Position numbers and translations under genes: made by a program. From NCBI RefSeq assembly GCF_001043055.1, contig NZ_JYLF01000004.1, forward strand, positions 124,001 through 188,000: 64,000 nt of DNA, written 5' to 3'. Each line of letters opens with the position of its first letter. Within the stretch, counting starts at the first letter, position 1. Origin of the DNA: Pseudomonas weihenstephanensis. GTDB taxonomy: Bacteria; Pseudomonadota; Gammaproteobacteria; Pseudomonadales; Pseudomonadaceae. The notes beneath the pieces are model-generated. The model was given only the letters and a program-made list of their open reading frames with translations. It did not search any database and was not told where the DNA came from. Shown here one piece after another: positions 35,168-43,189 of this stretch.

Positions 35168-35398
35168 TCAGCGGCCGTGGCTGTCGGTGTAGGCCAGCAG
35201 GGCCAGGAAGCGGGCGCGCTTGATAGCGGTGGCCAGCTGACGCTGATAACGAGCTTTAGTACCGGTGATGCGGCTTGGAACAATTTTGCCGGTCTCGGAT
35301 ACGTAAGCTTTCAGAGTGTTGAGATCTTTGTAATCGATCTCTTTCACTTCTTCTGCTGTGAAGCGGCAGAATTTACGACGACGGAAGAAACGTGCCAT
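35168..35398 (-). CDS. rpsR: 30S ribosomal protein bS18
   Basis: A 76-residue basic protein that begins [25 protein letters not shown] and ends [22 protein letters not shown], a full-length match to S18. It lies 28 bases after rpsF. Confidence 0.98.
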   Translation of the reverse strand: MARFFRRRKFCRFTAEEVKEIDYKDLNTLKAYVSETGKIVPSRITGTKARYQRQLATAIKRARFLALLAYTDSHGR

Positions 35399-35426
35399 GT
35401 AATTGGCTCCTCAAAAGGTCCGTGGA

Positions 35427-35852
35427 TTACTCGTCAGCGTTATCGCTGGCGTCGCTGTTATCGCTGTCATCGCCATCGGCGCTGTCAGAATGCTCAGGAC
35501 GGTCACGACGCTCACGGCGCTCACTGCGGTTCTCTTCAGCCTTGAGCATCTCGGACTGGCCAGTTACGGCTTCGTCGCGACGGATGACCAGGTTACGGAT
35601 CACAGCATCGTTGTAACGGAAGTTGTCTTCCAGCTCAGCCAAAGCCTTGCCAGTGCACTCAACGTTCAGCATCACGTAGTGAGCCTTGTGAACATTGTTG
35701 ATTGCGTAGGCCAGTTGACGACGGCCCCAATCTTCCAGACGGTGGATTTTGCCGCCGTCTTCTTCGATCAGCTTGGTGTAACGCTCTACCATGCCGCCGA
35801 CTTGTTCGCTTTGATCCGGGTGGACCAAAAAGATGATTTCGTAATGACGCAT
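35427..35852 (-). CDS. rpsF: 30S ribosomal protein bS6
   Basis: A 141-residue S6 ([25 protein letters not shown]). The tail is acidic, Asp/Ser-rich ([12 protein letters not shown]), as in gammaproteobacteria whose C-terminal glutamates may be added by RimK. First gene of its operon with the sigma-70 promoter at 35975-36003. Confidence 0.98.
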   Translation of the reverse strand: MRHYEIIFLVHPDQSEQVGGMVERYTKLIEEDGGKIHRLEDWGRRQLAYAINNVHKAHYVMLNVECTGKALAELEDNFRYNDAVIRNLVIRRDEAVTGQSEMLKAEENRSERRERRDRPEHSDSADGDDSDNSDASDNADE

Positions 35853-35974
35853 GAATGCTCCTTACGGGTTGTAGCCTGCCGCTAACTAAAAAGCGGTCAG
35901 ACAAGGAGTGAATGACACTTGTGTGTCTTGCCTAGAGAGGCACATATGCGCCCGCCATGACGGCAAGGGGCGCA

Positions 35975-36003
35975 ATTGTAGAGAAGGCACAAGAGAGGCG
36001 CAA
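35975..36003 (-). promoter_or_regulatory. Sigma-70 promoter for rpsF-rpsR-DUF2232-rplI
   Basis: Minus strand: -35 TTGCGC (35998-36003) and -10 TACAAT (35975-35980) with a 17-base spacer. The leader before the rpsF ATG is about 115 bases, long enough for autoregulation by ribosomal proteins. Confidence 0.7.
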
Positions 36004-36047
36004 GGCAATTGGTGATTATTTGAACAATCTTGCCTTGCCAATACCCG

Positions 36048-36147
36048 TAGCCCCTGCCGAAGGCTGCGATAAGGCCGAAGGTCTTCGGCCCAGACCCTCA
36101 AGCCGAGCGCTTCGCACTCGGTCGCAGCCTTCGGCAGCGGCTACAGG
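36048..36147. repeat. REP-like nested palindromes after rlmB
   Basis: TAGCCCCTGCCGAAGGCTGCG (36048) pairs with CGCAGCCTTCGGCAGCGGCTA (36123), with an inner CCGAAGGTCTTCGG hairpin and an GAGCGCTTCGCACTCG stretch. A typical pseudomonad intergenic palindrome, likely the rlmB transcript end. Confidence 0.75.
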
Positions 36148-36153
36148 TTTTGC

Positions 36154-36921
36154 TTATTTCTTTTTCGCTGAAGCCTTGGCTTTGACGCTGCGCTGACGCA
36201 GGGCTTCGAACAGGCAAACGCCCGTCGCTACCGAAACGTTCAGGCTGCTGACACTGCCAGCCATCGGCAGGCGCACCAGGTAGTCGCAATGCTCGCGGGT
36301 CAGGCGACGCATGCCTTTGCCTTCTGCACCCATGATTAGGATGGTCGGGCCGGTCATGTCTTGCTCATACAGCTCTTGCTCGGCCTCGCCCGCTGTACCA
36401 ACGATCCACAACCCGCGCTGCTGAAGCTTTTTCAGTGTGGCCGCGAGGTTAGTGACAGCCACCAAAGGGATAACTTCAGCCGCGCCGCATGCCACTTTTC
36501 GCACAGTCGGGGTCAATGTCGCGGATTTGTCTTTCGGCACGATGACCGCCAGCGCACCGGCAGCATCTGCCGTACGCAAGCAAGCACCCAGGTTGTGCGG
36601 GTCGGTCACGCCGTCCAGCACCAAAATCAGCGGCGCACCTTCGGTACGGTCGAGCAATTCGTTGAGCATCGCCTCGCCCCACACCTGGCTGGGGCTTACG
36701 TCCGCCACAACACCTTGGTGCACGCCTTCAACCCAAACGTCCATTTCCCGACGTTCGGCGTTGCCCACTGGCACCCGGCTCTCATCGGCCAGCGTAATCA
36801 GGGTCTGTACGCGAGGGTCGCTACGACCCTCGGCCAGCCACACCTGCTTGACGCGCTTGGGGTGATGACGAAGCAACGCTTCTACAGCGTGAATGCCGTA
36901 GATTTTTTCCAACTGACTCAT
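36154..36921 (-). CDS. rlmB: 23S rRNA (guanosine-2251-2'-O)-methyltransferase RlmB
   Basis: A 255-residue SPOUT methyltransferase. An N-terminal substrate-binding domain (EKIYGIHAVEALLRHHPKRVKQVWL) precedes the trefoil-knot region with NLGACLRTADAAG, ILIMGAEGKGMRRLTREHCD and SLNVSVATGVCLFE. It modifies G2251 in the P loop of 23S rRNA. Start overlaps the rnr stop by four bases (ATGA), so it is translationally coupled. Confidence 0.96.
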   Translation of the reverse strand: MSQLEKIYGIHAVEALLRHHPKRVKQVWLAEGRSDPRVQTLITLADESRVPVGNAERREMDVWVEGVHQGVVADVSPSQVWGEAMLNELLDRTEGAPLILVLDGVTDPHNLGACLRTADAAGALAVIVPKDKSATLTPTVRKVACGAAEVIPLVAVTNLAATLKKLQQRGLWIVGTAGEAEQELYEQDMTGPTILIMGAEGKGMRRLTREHCDYLVRLPMAGSVSSLNVSVATGVCLFEALRQRSVKAKASAKKK

Positions 36922-39584
36922 GACTTAGCCTTAGGTTTGCGCGACCCGCCGCTTTTGGCGGCAGGCGCTGCGCCCGATTTTGGCGGGCCTTTACGATGTT
37001 TGCTCGGCTTGGAAGGCTTGCCCGCGTCTTTAGCGGGTGCTGCCCTCCCCGACTTTCCCGGCGCCGATGTCCGACCGCCGCTTTTCGATTCGGCCAGCAA
37101 CGCCTGTTTCAATTCACGACTCTTGCGCAGCTCGGCATTTTTGGCCGCTGCATCGCCAGGGCGATAGGCATCATCGGTATTTTTGCTGGTTTTGGCGGGC
37201 GCCCGACGAGGCGCCTTTGCCGATTCAGCAGGCTTGTCTGTGTCGTAGCCACTCGGCTTGCCAGCAGGCTTGCCGGTTTTGGCAGCCGGCTTTTCAGTGC
37301 CACGGTTTTTACGACCGATTGGCGCACTGAGGGTTTTCTCAGCCATTTCGAAGTCGATTTTGCGCTCGTCAAGATCAACGCGCATCACCCGCACTTCGAC
37401 GGTATCGCCCAAGCGGAAGCTGCGACCGGTGCGCTCGCCCGCCAAGCGGTGATGCACAGGGTCGAAGTGGTAGTAATCGCCCGGCAAGGCCGTGACATGC
37501 ACCAGACCTTCGACGTAGATGTCGGTCAATTCCACAAACAGACCAAAACCTGTCACGGCGGTGACCACACCCGGGAACGACTCGCCGACGCGGTCCTTCA
37601 TGAACTCGCACTTAAGCCAGTTGGTCACGTCACGCGTGGCTTCGTCGGCACGGCGCTCACTCATCGAGCACTGTTCGCCAAGCTGCTCAAGTGCCGCTTC
37701 GTCGTACGGATAGATGCGTGCTTTCGGGATGGTCATCGCGCCAGCACGACGTACGTGCGGGGTGTCCATCTTGGAATGGATCACACTGCGAATCGCACGG
37801 TGCGTGAGCAAGTCCGGGTAGCGACGGATGGGCGAAGTGAAGTGGGTATAGGCTTCGTAATTCAGGCCGAAGTGGCCCTGGTTGTCCGCGCTATAGACCG
37901 CCTGACTCAACGAACGCAGCATCACGGTCTGGATCAGGTGGAAGTCCGGACGATCCTTGATGCTGGCCAACAACGCTTGATAATCCTTCGGCGAAGGACC
38001 GTCCTTGCCTTTGTGCAGGGTCAAGCCCAGCTCACCCAGGAAGGCACGCAGTTTTTCCAGACGCTCTGGCGGCGGACCATCATGCACGCGGTACAGCGCA
38101 GGGATTTCGTGCTTTTTGAGGAATTCAGCCGTGGCCACGTTGGCCGCCAGCATGCACTCTTCGATCAGCTTGTGGGCATCGTTACGCGTGGTTGGGCGAA
38201 TCTCAGCAATTTTGCGATCTGCCCCGAAGATGATGCGGGTTTCCTGCGTTTCAAAATCGATCGCACCACGGGTATGGCGAGCCGCCAGCAACACCTTGTA
38301 CAACGAATAAAGCTGCTTGAGGTGCGGCACAACATCACCGTACTCCGCGCGCAATTGTTTGGCTTCGTTGGTTTTGGCGTGCTCAAGCATCGTGCTGACC
38401 TTGTTGTAGGTCAGACGTGCCTGCGAATGGATCACTGCTTCGTAGAACTGGTAGTCGGTCATTTCGCCGGTTTTGGAGATGGTCATCTCGCACACCATCG
38501 CCAAACGGTCGACTTTCGGGTTCAGGGAACACAGGCCGTTGGACAGCTCTTCCGGCAACATCGGAATCACGCGCTCAGGGAAGTACACCGAGTTGCCACG
38601 TACCTGCGCTTCAGCATCCAGCGCCGAACCGATTTTCACGTAGCTGGAAACGTCGGCAATGGCCACGTACAGCTTCCAGCCACCCGAGAACAGGCGAAGC
38701 TTGCCCGGCTTGGCTTCACAGAACACCGCGTCATCGAAGTCGCGTGCATCTTCGCCGTCAATGGTGACGAACGGCAGATGACGCAGGTCGATGCGCTTCT
38801 CTTTGTCTTTGTCTTCAACTTCAGGCTTGAGACGACGCGCTTCTTTAACCACACCTTCTGGCCAAACGTGCGGAATGTCGTACGTGCGCAGGGCAATGTC
38901 GATTTCCATTCCCGGAGCCATGTAGTTGCCTACAACCTCAAGCACATCACCTTGCGGCTGGAAGCGCGGCGTCGGCCAGTGAGTAATCTTCACTTCAACG
39001 AACTGACCAACCTTGGCGCCCGCATTGCGGCCGGGTGTCACCAACACTTCTTGCTGAATTTTCGGGTTATCGGCCACCACAAAACCAATGCCGCCTTCTT
39101 CGAAGTAACGGCCGACGATGGTTTCGTGAGCGCGTGATACCACTTCGACAATCACGCCTTCACGGCGACCACGGCGGTCCAGCCCCGAAACACGGGCCAG
39201 CGCACGGTCACCATCAAACACCAGGCGCATCTGCGACGGGCTCATGAACAGGTCGTCACTGCCGTCATCCGGGATCAGAAAGCCGAAGCCGTCACGGTGA
39301 CCACTGATGCGGCCGAGAATCAGGTCGAGCTTATCCACCGGCGCATAAGTGCCACGGCGGGTGTAAATCAATTGTGCATCGCGCTCCATCGCTCGCAAGC
39401 GACGGCGCAGGGCTTCGATCTGGTCTTCCGTGGTAAGACCAAACTCTTCTACCAACTGCTCGCGAGCGGCTGGCGAGCCACGCTCGGCCAGATGCTGAAG
39501 GATCAGCTCGCGGCTAGGGATAGGGTTTTCGTATTTTTCCGCTTCACGTGCGGCCTCGGGATCGAGGGTCTGCCAATCGGCCAT
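36918..39584 (-). CDS. rnr: Ribonuclease R
   Basis: An 888-residue 3'-5' exoribonuclease. A winged-helix N terminus, two cold-shock domains, the RNB catalytic domain (TIDGEDARDFDDAVF near residue 275) and an S1 domain (GVVTAVTGFGLFVELTDIYVEGLVHV) are visible, with a long Lys/Ala-rich tail of about 150 residues. It degrades structured RNA and is important in cold. Likely co-transcribed with rlmB. Confidence 0.97.
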   Translation of the reverse strand: MADWQTLDPEAAREAEKYENPIPSRELILQHLAERGSPAAREQLVEEFGLTTEDQIEALRRRLRAMERDAQLIYTRRGTYAPVDKLDLILGRISGHRDGFGFLIPDDGSDDLFMSPSQMRLVFDGDRALARVSGLDRRGRREGVIVEVVSRAHETIVGRYFEEGGIGFVVADNPKIQQEVLVTPGRNAGAKVGQFVEVKITHWPTPRFQPQGDVLEVVGNYMAPGMEIDIALRTYDIPHVWPEGVVKEARRLKPEVEDKDKEKRIDLRHLPFVTIDGEDARDFDDAVFCEAKPGKLRLFSGGWKLYVAIADVSSYVKIGSALDAEAQVRGNSVYFPERVIPMLPEELSNGLCSLNPKVDRLAMVCEMTISKTGEMTDYQFYEAVIHSQARLTYNKVSTMLEHAKTNEAKQLRAEYGDVVPHLKQLYSLYKVLLAARHTRGAIDFETQETRIIFGADRKIAEIRPTTRNDAHKLIEECMLAANVATAEFLKKHEIPALYRVHDGPPPERLEKLRAFLGELGLTLHKGKDGPSPKDYQALLASIKDRPDFHLIQTVMLRSLSQAVYSADNQGHFGLNYEAYTHFTSPIRRYPDLLTHRAIRSVIHSKMDTPHVRRAGAMTIPKARIYPYDEAALEQLGEQCSMSERRADEATRDVTNWLKCEFMKDRVGESFPGVVTAVTGFGLFVELTDIYVEGLVHVTALPGDYYHFDPVHHRLAGERTGRSFRLGDTVEVRVMRVDLDERKIDFEMAEKTLSAPIGRKNRGTEKPAAKTGKPAGKPSGYDTDKPAESAKAPRRAPAKTSKNTDDAYRPGDAAAKNAELRKSRELKQALLAESKSGGRTSAPGKSGRAAPAKDAGKPSKPSKHRKGPPKSGAAPAAKSGGSRKPKAKS

Positions 39585-39745
39585 TAGATAGTTTTCACCT
39601 TGTCTATATGCGGGTTAGTTTGGCATACGCGTATTGAAACGGGAAATTTCGGACTCACTCAGAGCCTTAATAGTCCTTTCTGACGCGCTTTGCCGCTGTT
39701 GTCCCACCGTTCGCGAAAAATTTTGGATATTTTTATTCACAACGC

Positions 39746-39774
39746 TTTACAGGTCAAAGGGTCATCCGTATAGT
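39746..39774 (+). promoter_or_regulatory. Promoter of the first tRNA-Leu
   Basis: -35 TTTACA (39746-39751) and -10 TATAGT (39769-39774) with a 17-base spacer; a GC-rich discriminator GCGCGCC follows, a hallmark of stringent control. Confidence 0.85.
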
Positions 39775-39808
39775 GCGCGCCATCGACAACGGCAACGTTG
39801 AAGATGCT

Positions 39809-39895
39809 GCCCAGATGGTGAAATTGGTAGACACGCCAGCTTCAGGTGCTGGTGATCGCAAGGTCGTGGAAGTTCGAGTCTTCTTCTGGGCACCA
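39809..39895 (+). tRNA. leuT: tRNA-Leu (anticodon CAG)
   Basis: An 87-base class II tRNA. The acceptor arm GCCCAGA pairs with TCTGGGC, CCA is encoded, the anticodon stem CCAGC/GCTGG frames the loop TTCAGGT (anticodon CAG), and a long variable arm (GGTGATCGCAAGGTCGT) is typical of leucine tRNAs. The T loop reads GTTCGAGTC. Confidence 0.97.
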
Positions 39896-39934
39896 ATTTA
39901 GAGATGCAGATTAGTACAATCTTCAGCCTCACAC

Positions 39935-39960
39935 AAAAACCCGCGAAAGCGGGTTTTTGC
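39935..39960 (+). terminator. Terminator of the first tRNA-Leu
   Basis: AAAAACCCGC-GAAA-GCGGGTTTTT hairpin with a GNRA loop and T tail 40 bases after the tRNA. Confidence 0.93.
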
Positions 39961-39998
39961 ATTCTAAGCCCCTGATTTAATAAAACTAAAACTGGGGG

Positions 39999-40027
39999 TT
40001 TACAGATTTAAAAGCGCTCCGTATAGT
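39999..40027 (+). promoter_or_regulatory. Promoter of the second tRNA-Leu
   Basis: -35 TTTACA and -10 TATAGT with a 17-base spacer, the same boxes as the first copy, followed by GCGCC. Confidence 0.85.
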
Positions 40028-40061
40028 GCGCCACATCAACAGCGGCAACGTTGCTGATACT

Positions 40062-40148
40062 GCCCAGATGGTGAAATTGGTAGACACGCCAGCTTCAGGT
40101 GCTGGTGACCGCAAGGTCGTGGAAGTTCGAGTCTTCTTCTGGGCACCA
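40062..40148 (+). tRNA. tRNA-Leu (anticodon CAG), second copy
   Basis: An 87-base copy that differs from the first by a single base (GGTGACCGC instead of GGTGATCGC) in the variable arm. Same anticodon CAG and encoded CCA. Separate promoter and terminator, so it is not a polycistronic partner of the first. Confidence 0.97.
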
Positions 40149-40182
40149 ATTCAGGTTTACAGCTTCACGCTGTGAACCACTC

Positions 40183-40208
40183 AAAAAGCCCGCGAAAGCG
40201 GGCTTTTT
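40183..40208 (+). terminator. Terminator of the second tRNA-Leu
   Basis: AAAAAGCCCGC-GAAA-GCGGGCTTTTT hairpin with a T tail. Mirrors the first copy's terminator. Confidence 0.93.
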
Positions 40209-40551
40209 AGTTTCTGTCATTCAGCCTCCCGCCCTTTTATTAGACTTTCTATCAGCCCCCTCGACATCGTGTTTGATGATCCATCTCAATCGCACTAATG
40301 TCCGGCCATCATCAGATCGCTCATGCGCACTCCTGCAAACCTGCTCCCGAGCACCAGTGAACGCCTGAAAGCACTGAACATGGACAAGGATGAACTGCGG
40401 GCCTTGCGCAATTTTCTGGACACAGGTTGAAGGAGGCGGCATCACAGTTGGTCGCGTTTGCGCAATTGGACGCTGGGTCAAGCGCACTTGAGAAACAATA
40501 TCGTTTATTATTGTTACAAGTTTTGTAGTACCCAAGCGAGGAACCCAGCGA
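40209..40551. other. Spacer downstream of the tRNAs
   Basis: Holds the small open frame at 40323-40430 and, next to the binding-protein gene, an A/T-rich stretch (40490-40515). No integrase, att repeat or transposase fragment was detected by eye. Confidence 0.5.
40323..40430 (+). CDS. Possible 35-residue small protein
   Basis: ATG to TGA reads MRTPANLLPSTSERLKALN and continues with a charged helix-like run MDKDELRALRNFLDTG. It is too short for ordinary gene calls, yet is amphipathic and protein-like. No ribosome-binding site of good quality was seen. It could be a real microprotein or a remnant of a larger gene. Confidence 0.3.
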   Translation: MRTPANLLPSTSERLKALNMDKDELRALRNFLDTG

Positions 40552-41577
40552 ATGATGCTCCGAAATACCCAGCTTGCGACATTCCTACTGCGCGGCCTGT
40601 CCATCGCCGCTCTTGGTCTGACATTGACCGTACCTACCACCTACGCCGCAGACAAAGTTTCCCTGACGCTGTACAACGGCCAGCACAAGGAAGTCGGCGA
40701 TAACCTCGCCGCAGCCTTCGAAGCCAAGACCGGCATTCACGTCAATGTGCGCAAAGGCAGCAGCAACCAATTGGCCAGCCAGATCATGGAAGAAGGTGAT
40801 CGCTCGCCCGCCGACGTGTTCTACGCCGAAGAATCCCCGCCATTGAATAACCTGGGTGAACAGGGTTTTCTGGCCAAGGCCGATGACGCCACGTTACAAG
40901 CCCTGCCCAAAGAGTACGTCGCGACCAATGGCACGTGGATTGGCGTCACGGCGCGCACCCGCGTCGTGGCCTTCAACCCGAAAAAGATTGATGAAAAAGA
41001 CCTGCCTAAATCGGTGATGGATTTCGCTGATCCTGAATGGCAAGGCAAAATCGGCTTCGTGCCCACCAGCGGCGCGTTCCAGGAACAAGCCGTGGCCATC
41101 ATCAAGCTGCACGGCCGTGAAGCCGCTGAAGAATGGCTGACTGGCCTGCGGGCATTCGGCAAGACCTACACCAACAACATGGTTGCGCTCAAAGCCGTGG
41201 AAAACGGCGAAGTGGCGGCGGTACTGGTCAACAACTACTACTGGTTCGCTTTGCAGCGCGAGAAAGGGCAACTGGATTCCAAGCTGCATTACTTCACCGA
41301 TGGCGATGCGGGCGGCTTGATCACCGTGTCCAGCGCCGGCGTGCTCAAGGCCAGCAAACACCCAAAAGAAGCCCAGCAGCTGCTGGCGTATATGGCCAGC
41401 GAAGAAGGTCAGCGCGTGATCACCAACACCACCGCTGAATACCCGATGCGCAAAGGCATGGTCTCGGAGCGCGGCCTCAAGCCGTTCGAGGAGCTGCAAC
41501 CACCGAAAGTGACACCGGCTGACTTGGGCAATGCCGAAGAAGCGCTGGACCTCGAACGCGACGTTGGCTTGCTCTGA
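40552..41577 (+). CDS. Iron(III)-type ABC transporter substrate-binding protein (HitA/FbpA-like)
   Basis: A 341-residue periplasmic protein. The signal peptide ends at TTYAA before DKVSLTLYNGQHKE, the usual start of FbpA/HitA/SfuA binding proteins; the tyrosine-rich region NNYYWFALQRE (about residue 225) carries the iron-binding Tyr-Tyr pair. Part of a two-gene unit with the permease (start overlaps its stop as TGATG). The upstream A/T-rich stretch resembles a Fur box only loosely. Confidence 0.85.
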   Translation: MMLRNTQLATFLLRGLSIAALGLTLTVPTTYAADKVSLTLYNGQHKEVGDNLAAAFEAKTGIHVNVRKGSSNQLASQIMEEGDRSPADVFYAEESPPLNNLGEQGFLAKADDATLQALPKEYVATNGTWIGVTARTRVVAFNPKKIDEKDLPKSVMDFADPEWQGKIGFVPTSGAFQEQAVAIIKLHGREAAEEWLTGLRAFGKTYTNNMVALKAVENGEVAAVLVNNYYWFALQREKGQLDSKLHYFTDGDAGGLITVSSAGVLKASKHPKEAQQLLAYMASEEGQRVITNTTAEYPMRKGMVSERGLKPFEELQPPKVTPADLGNAEEALDLERDVGLL

Positions 41578-43130
41578 TGCTGTCGGTCGCCCAACCTGCC
41601 CGCTTCACCCTCAAACGCAAACGGCCTTCGATCTGGCTGCTGCTGCCCGTCCTGTTGCTGGTGGGTTTAAGCCTGTTGCCGTTGCTGTATGTCGGCACCA
41701 AAGCGTGGCAGGCCGGGTGGGCGCAAGCGGTGCACATGTTGTGGCGCCCTTATGTGTTCGACCTGATGCGCAACACCTTGCTACTGATGGTCGGCGTGAC
41801 CGTGGTGTGCGCAGTGGTCGGCCTTTCGCTGGCTTGGTTGCTGGAACGCAGCAACCTGGCAGGACGACGCTTGTGGGGGGTGATTTTGTGCCTGCCTTTT
41901 GCCGTTCCGGCATTCGTCAGCAGCTTCACCTGGGTGTCGCTCAGTTCAAGCTTTGAAGGTCTGGGCGGCGCGATTCTGGTGATGAGCCTGTCCAAGTACC
42001 CGCTGATTTTCCTGCCGGTGGCGGCAACCTTGCGCAACCTCGACCCGGCGCTTGAAGAGTCGGCCCGAACCCTGGGCCAGAACCGCTGGGGGGTGTTTTT
42101 CAGAATCACCTTACCGCTGCTCTGGCCGTCGCTGCTGGCAGGTTCGCTGCTGATTGCCCTGCACATGCTGGTCGAGTTCGGCGCGCTGTCGATCATCGGC
42201 CTGCAAACCTTCACCACGGCTATTTATCAACAGTTTGAGCTGGAGTTCAGCAACGCCAATGCGGCCATGCTGTCCGCCGTTTTGCTGGTGATGTGTTTGA
42301 CGCTGCTGTGGCTGGAACTCAAAGTGCGCGGCAAGGGCCGTCACGTGCGTATTGGCCAGGGCGCGGCGCGGCATGCCGGGCAGGTTAACCTGGGCACATT
42401 GGCACTGCTCGGCCAGTTGTATTGCCTGGCGCTGGCGATTGTGGGCAGCGGCATCCCGCTGGGGATGCTGGTGTACTGGCTGATCAAAGGCAGCTCTGCG
42501 GCGTTCCCCGTTGCACAAATCGGTGAGGCATTGCTCTCCTCGGTGTCGCTGGCGCTGGGGGGTGCTGCGTTGTGCCTGGTGCTGGCGGTGCCGGTCGGGT
42601 TGCTGGTGGTGCGTTACAAAGGCCAATTGGCGATCTGGGCCGAACGCTTGCCGTATCTGCTGCACGCTTTGCCGGGACTGGTGATTGCCCTTGCACTGGT
42701 GTATTTCGCGCTGCACTGGGTGCCTGCGCTGTATCAGACCTCGGCGCTGTTGCTGATCGCTTACGCCTTGTTATTTTTGCCGCTGGCGCAGGCACCGATC
42801 CGCACCGCACTGAACAAGGCCGCGCCACAGCTTGAAGAAGCTGCGCGTACGCTGGGCGCTTCTTCGTTCTCGGCGTTTTGCCGGGTGACGTTGCCCATCA
42901 TCTTTCCTGCGTTGGGTGCGGCGTTTGCACTGGTGTTCCTTGATGCGATGAAGGAGCTGACCGCGACCCTGCTGCTCAGTCCGACCGGGCTTAATACGCT
43001 GGCGACACAAGTGTGGTCGCACACCTCCAACATTGAGTTTGCAGCGGCGGCACCGTATGCGGCGCTGTTGATTCTAGTGTCGGGGTTGCCGGTGTATTTG
43101 CTGACTACGCGGATGTATTTGAGTCGATGA
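41577..43130 (+). CDS. Iron(III)-type ABC transporter permease (HitB/FbpB-like)
   Basis: A 517-residue fused permease with about twelve helices and two EAA loops, EESARTLGQNRWGVFFRITLP (about 159) and EEAARTLGASSFSAFCRVTLP (about 421), the FbpB arrangement. No ATP-binding subunit follows: a repeat-like hairpin and a chemoreceptor gene on the other strand come next. Works with the protein at 40552 for ferric or similar uptake, presumably borrowing an ATPase encoded elsewhere. Confidence 0.87.
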   Translation: MLSVAQPARFTLKRKRPSIWLLLPVLLLVGLSLLPLLYVGTKAWQAGWAQAVHMLWRPYVFDLMRNTLLLMVGVTVVCAVVGLSLAWLLERSNLAGRRLWGVILCLPFAVPAFVSSFTWVSLSSSFEGLGGAILVMSLSKYPLIFLPVAATLRNLDPALEESARTLGQNRWGVFFRITLPLLWPSLLAGSLLIALHMLVEFGALSIIGLQTFTTAIYQQFELEFSNANAAMLSAVLLVMCLTLLWLELKVRGKGRHVRIGQGAARHAGQVNLGTLALLGQLYCLALAIVGSGIPLGMLVYWLIKGSSAAFPVAQIGEALLSSVSLALGGAALCLVLAVPVGLLVVRYKGQLAIWAERLPYLLHALPGLVIALALVYFALHWVPALYQTSALLLIAYALLFLPLAQAPIRTALNKAAPQLEEAARTLGASSFSAFCRVTLPIIFPALGAAFALVFLDAMKELTATLLLSPTGLNTLATQVWSHTSNIEFAAAAPYAALLILVSGLPVYLLTTRMYLSR

Positions 43131-43134
43131 AACG

Positions 43135-43180
43135 CCCTTCACCCCGCCCCTCTGCCGCCGGGAAAGGGGTGGAGTGAAGG
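43135..43180. repeat. Hairpin of the CCCTCACC/GGGAGAGGG type
   Basis: Imperfect 16-bp arms CCTTCACCCCGCCCCT and AGGGGTGGAGTGAAGG lie between convergent gene ends at 43130 and 43190; likely a terminator for both. Confidence 0.65.
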
Positions 43181-43189
43181 CTTTGGGTT

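Larger units (their letters stand above)
35853..36153. other. rpsF promoter region and rlmB transcript end
   Basis: The part next to rpsF carries its promoter (35975-36003) and leader; the part next to rlmB holds the REP-like palindromes at 36048-36147. No gene was seen. Confidence 0.75.

Noticed and set aside
36996-39137. A 713-codon open frame on the plus strand opposite rnr
   Set aside because: Shadow of RNase R on the other strand.
40490-40508. Fur box before the iron-type binding-protein gene
   Set aside because: By eye the best alignment to the 19-base consensus agrees at only ten positions, too weak to call.
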